Origin: Aporrectodea caliginosa
Lineage: Eukaryota > Annelida > Clitellata > Crassiclitellata > Lumbricidae
Assembly: GCA_020284085.1 (NCBI GenBank)
Contig: JACEVL010000005.1
Span: 308,501 to 372,500 of the forward strand
DNA length: 64,000 nt
Reading direction: 5' to 3'
The position numbers were made by a program, and so were the translations under genes. This document shows positions 56,400 to 64,000 of this stretch, one piece after another. Each line of letters starts with the position of its first letter. The stretch's first letter is position 1. A model generated the notes under the pieces. It ran no database searches. It was not told the DNA's origin and was given only the letters and a program-made list of their open reading frames with translations.

Positions 56400-57290
56400 T
56401 TAAGATCGGACCAAATGACTTGTGAAGTTGATGCTTCCAAGGACAAATTGAATGGGGAGTTGATTCTTCCTAGGACATATTGAATAGGGGAGTTAATTCT
56501 TCCTAGGACATATTGACTGGGGAGTTAATTCTTCCTAGGACAAATTGACTAGGGGAGTTAATTCTTTCTATAACAAATTGAATGGCGGAGTTAATTCTTT
56601 ATAGGACATATTGACTGGGGAGTTAATTCTTCCTAGGGCAAATTGAATAGGGGAGTTAATTCTTCCTAGGACATATTGACTGGGAGTTAATTCTTCCTAG
56701 GACAAATTGACTAGGGAGTTAATTCTTCCTATAACAAATTGAATGGCGGAGTTAATTCTTTATAGGACATATTGACTGGGGAGTTAATTCTTCCTAAGGC
56801 AAATTGAATGGGGAGTTAATTCTTCCTAGGACATATTGACTGGGGAGTTAATTCTTCCTAAAACAAATTGAATGGGGAGTTAATTCTTCCTAGGACATAT
56901 TGACTGGGGAGTTAATTCTTCTTATGACAAATTGACTAGGAGATTTAATTCTTCCTAGAACAAACTGACTGGGGGAGTTCATTCTTCCTAGGACATATTG
57001 AATGGGGAGTTATTTCTTCCCAGGACAAATTGACTGAGCGAGTTAATTCTTCTTAGGACAAATTGAATGGGGGAGTTAATTCTTTCTAGGACATATTGAC
57101 TGGGGGAGTAAATTCTTCCTAAAACAAATTGACTGGGGAGTTAATTCTTCCTAGGTAATATTGACTGGGGAATGAATTCTTCCTAGGACAAATTGACTGG
57201 GAAGGTGATTTTTCTTGGGACCAACTGATTTGTGGAGTTGATTCTTCCTGGGACCAAATACTCGTGGAGTTGATTCTTCCTAGGACAAAT
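56400..57290 (+). repeat. Minisatellite of 32-34-bp 'gggagttaattcttcctagg' units
   Basis: About 27 units alternating 'acatattgactg' and 'acaaattgaatg' ends. Just upstream (56205-56400) lie G/C-rich inverted words (gggccccaattctcagagggcccc) and 'ctccgggagtgttttt' repeats. No coding content. Confidence 0.9.
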
Positions 57291-57390
57291 TGAGGCGAGC
57301 ATTTAGTATCGGGATGCGTAAGTTTACTGGCATTTCACAGTATCTTTTGGCATGCTGCGAGGAAGGTACCATGTTTTCTAATGATGACAC

Positions 57391-57443
57391 GAACCCTAAC
57401 CCTGACCCTAACCGACTCTCACGACGCCTAACCCTGATCCTAA
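57391..57443 (+). repeat. Interstitial telomere-like patch
   Basis: Several CCCTAA and CCTAAC words in about 50 bases (gaaccctaaccctgacccta, then cctaaccctgatcctaac). This is the animal telomere repeat with substitutions, too short to be a chromosome end. Confidence 0.6.
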
Positions 57444-57829
57444 CAGACACCCACAAAACCTACGCACTCCGATTCTAAATGTTTACCCAAATTGAATGGG
57501 GGACTCATAATTACTATCATCATCACTTTGTAGCCGAAGCCGACTGTTTTCGTTTGGAGGAGTTTTCTTCGTTGTTAATTGGTCCTACACTGAAGATACC
57601 TTCATAATAATAATTATTGATATTTATAACTTGCGATATATGAGCTATGTAGACAAAAATTGTCGCTTGATACATTAATTTTGTAAGTCGTAGACACGTC
57701 TCTGATGAAAATGTAGGCCTATATATTTAGTCTTACGGCTAATACTGAGGTAAAGTGTATTTTAGCATAGCCTATTTAATTAATTAATTATTGACCTTTG
57801 CATGGGAGTCAGCGTAGGTCGAATACAAG

Positions 57830-58095
57830 TTGGACTGACGAAAAGAATTCTTGCTAAATAGAAGTTGGATTGATGAAAATTAGTTTTGATTAGATAAAAG
57901 TGAGATTGATTAAAAGAATGTTGCTTAAATGGAAGCTGGATTGATGAAAAATAATTCCTAATTATAGAAGTTATACTGATTATACTAATTATAGAAGTTG
58001 TACTGATGAAAAAAAAATTCTGCTTAAGCTGGATTGATGAAACGAATTCCTACCAAAATAGACGCTGCATCGATGAAAAGGATTCTCGCCAAAGT
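57830..58095 (+). repeat. Degenerate minisatellite related to 41130-41560
   Basis: Repeats 'agaagttggattgatgaaaa' with 'agctggattgatga' variants. It marks the left side of module C as 41130-41560 does for module B. Confidence 0.6.
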
Positions 58096-58637
58096 AGAAC
58101 TGAAGACAAATAATATTGCTACAACGGTCGAATAATAAATACGCTAAGACTGATAATACAACATTTACAATTCTCCGTCTTCCACATAATAATACATTCG
58201 TTGCAACAACAAGTTGGCCTACTGTAGACCGTAACTGATAAATATTCCTGGGTTTTCCTTTTACTAAATTCAATAACTTCACATTCCTTGGGGTCATCGC
58301 ATAATTACGTAACGCTCCAGGGTGGGTGGGTGCACATGGGGTCCTGTTATTAAACTTTCATTACAAAGCCAGCTAGACTATTTTGTTACTACAAGGTGTT
58401 ATTTCCTGACTAGAATAAAATGATGAGCTGTTAATTTCAAGTTACAAATATGAGAAGTTCAGATTCCAGTGCAAGTTAAGGTAGTAATAACATTAAAATT
58501 ATGCATCAAAAACCTGGCACTGCATCTTAAATCCTTCTATTCCAAATTACCTACAGCTCAGAAAGTGTTTCATGTGAGGTTTTTTGTTTCAAACATAGGC
58601 CTACTTGCCATCTGCTAATTGAAACTGTGCTTTGCAG

Positions 58638-58863
58638 ACTCGTTGAAGAAGTCTACGAAATCACAGAGACAGTGGATCAACTGAAGGCCAAATAACTACG
58701 CGAGGCAGAGAATGCGCTGCAGCACTTGCTCCGCACAAAGTCATCCCTTGAATACGACCTTTCCATCAAGAACAACAGTCTCTTCATTGACAGAGAGACG
58801 TGCATGGGACTGCGCAAGACCTTCCCAATGTCTCCGCGAGTGGCGTGCTATACTAGTGACTAG
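58638..58863 (+). pseudogene. TEKT3 last-exon copy, module C (dead)
   Basis: Matches TEKT3 exon 7 including the acceptor 'ctttgcag', but an inserted TAA (KAK, stop, LREAEN) ends the frame after about 20 codons, and two added bases before the normal stop move it. The flanking intron (58340-58637) and 3' sequence are also duplicated. No other tektin exon is present in module C. Confidence 0.92.
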
Positions 58864-60166
58864 ACCCACAATGATTTTATTGCCTTTCAGCACAGAAGGG
58901 TATAATTGTCAAACAGTACTTTCCCCGTTATTATATGGTTGAAATATATACCAATGTTTAGATAAAAACTGAGCTTTACTTCTGAACCATTTCCATGTAC
59001 AGTCAATAATCCTAAAACACAATAATTTCTGAGTTTCTAACAATGTTATCAAATAAAACAGTTTGTCTAAGTCATGGTACCATCACACCTAACTCTATCT
59101 AGTATGCAGATGAAGTAATAGGCCTAAGCTCCGACATAATGCTCCTAAACGTTTTAGCATAAATAGTTTTTTTTACAAACTTCACATGCTACCATATCAT
59201 AATGCATAGTACTTAAATACACAAGCTTGAATGATCCAAAAAATAAGCATAAACATAGCAACGAGTCATGAAAAACGTTGTGTAAATAGCCTGAAAACAG
59301 TATAATGGCAATAGGCCTATCACGCAGAATAAGCAGTACGAAAGCCCTAAGATTTAGGGTGTGTTTAGTCAAGGTTGTTTGGCAATACAAAACCCATGAA
59401 ATCCAATACGATCTAATGCGTTTGTAATCCATTTCTTCACATTCCTGGCGAATTCCTTCCCAGTAACATCTGTAAAGCTAGATGTGCAAATGAAACGCTT
59501 ACATGAATGAATAATGTAAAAATACATGAACATACAAAATTCACTGTAGGCTTGTATTAAACAGAGATGCAAGCTACTAGAAAGTTCCCCTTTAACCTTC
59601 ATTCAGAAAGTGCACTCAATGAAGACATTAACAGGGCATGAAACCTGACAAATATCAGCAGTGTGAGAAACAATCCTTTATCACTACAGTTGTTTTCAGG
59701 CGAACTAAGCTATACTAAATTTTAAAATCCGGTAATTGATCATAATAAAGGAAAATACTGTGTAAAGTTGTCTCATGTAGGCCTATTCTACTTTACCAGT
59801 GGAAATTGCATAGATGTATAATTATGGTGCATTGTCATATTGCTTCAGGAGAAGTCATACGCGCTCACAGTCTCCAAACTATGTTTCGATAACAACCACA
59901 ACCTTTATCATGTGTAATCTGTTGTGTTATTAGGAGAATTGATTGAATAAGCGAACATACGTAACAGACCAACCCATATACCACTATTATACACATAATT
60001 ATGAATAACAATTGCATGATCAGAGTGACACAATGGAAGAATATGCTATTTAACACACCAGCCAAATCTGTGTGCAAAATGAGCCTTGGTCATTATGATT
60101 TGTGTTAACTGTGAGAACCGAATTTTGTAGACTAGCTACATTCGATGCTGTCAACAATTAATGAGG

Positions 60167-63521
<3,355 letters not shown>

Positions 63522-64000
63522 CTACAGTCAGAAACACAAAAGGAAAGTTATTGGAATTGAAATTTATTCAGATAATTTAATTAAGATAACAACAGTTGAA
63601 ATTTTTATCAAACATACAATTTCACATGATAGTAAAACAGCATAATAAAGCAACATGCTTGGGCAAGGGAGGAGAGGCAAGGTCCAATTACGGCAAGACC
63701 TTCACGTTCAAATAAGTATAAGTAACAAGAAAGTACATTCTAATAACATCTTTTTTTTGAAGATTATTATTATTATATATATTCGTTTAATATATTGACA
63801 CACCGCAACAGGGAACAGAAAAGGGACTACAATTGAACTGAAAATGTCTTTAGAGCGTCATTTTTGGACAAGATTGTGCCAGATGATTGTCGATATGGTA
63901 GGATAAACTGATTCTATAGGATAAACAAGAATCAAAGCGGTTCATTATAAAATTACTACCACATACCTTGAACACCGCAAACAACTGTTTTTGTTACATA
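63522..64000. other. MINPP1-C intron 1 (to window edge)
   Basis: Related to intron 1 of copies A and B (for example 'ggcaaggtcca' and 'gaccttcacgt' near 63680 and 37215). No exon is visible before the edge. Confidence 0.5.

Overview
The window is eukaryotic nuclear DNA. Its genes are split by GT-AG introns, repeats make up most of the intergenic and intronic space, and there are non-LTR retrotransposon tails, tRNA-derived SINEs and many short inverted-repeat transposons. The protein content (an axonemal tektin, a cytosolic Fe-S scaffold ATPase, a secretory histidine phosphatase) fits an animal. The repeat style and the frequent TAGGCCTA-type words suggest a marine invertebrate, possibly a deuterostome such as an echinoderm; that is an inference with low confidence. 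All exon joins were worked out by hand from reading frame, splice dinucleotides and family similarity.

Layout. 1-5.1 kb: no gene; several small DNA transposons with readable target duplications, and dispersed repeats. 5.1-11.3 kb, minus strand: NUBP1, ten coding exons whose phases all agree; the first coding exon is not found. 11.3-14.8 kb: a shared, divergent 5' region carrying SINEs and microsatellites. 14.9-23.9 kb, plus strand: a complete seven-exon TEKT3 (tektin-3) of 507 codons, including one GC-AG intron. 25.2-38.7 kb, minus strand: MINPP1-like copy A, with frame-breaking lesions and a 10.5-kb intron 2 that holds a 5.9-kb 27-bp minisatellite and several LINE fragments. 41-49 kb: broken partial tektin copy (exon 4 and exon 7), invaded by two inverted-repeat elements and a 2.6-kb 34-bp satellite. 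50.1-54.8 kb, minus strand: MINPP1-like copy B, complete and intact (450 aa). 55.6-57.4 kb: a small hAT-type element, a 32-34-bp tandem array and a telomere-like patch. 58.6-58.9 kb: a second dead tektin exon 7 copy. 60.2-63.5 kb, minus strand: MINPP1-like copy C, intact in exons 2-4, with exon 1 beyond the right edge.

The main structural result is a tandem triplication of a convergent module, the 3' end of TEKT3 facing a MINPP1-like gene. The phosphatase survived in at least copy B and probably copy C, while the tektin parts outside the first module decayed. The three modules act as internal controls for each other: insertions seen in one module have empty sites in another. A second theme is a set of non-autonomous transposons whose arms are tandem arrays of very short units (15-bp or 6/33-bp). 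At least one of these units recurs elsewhere as a free minisatellite.
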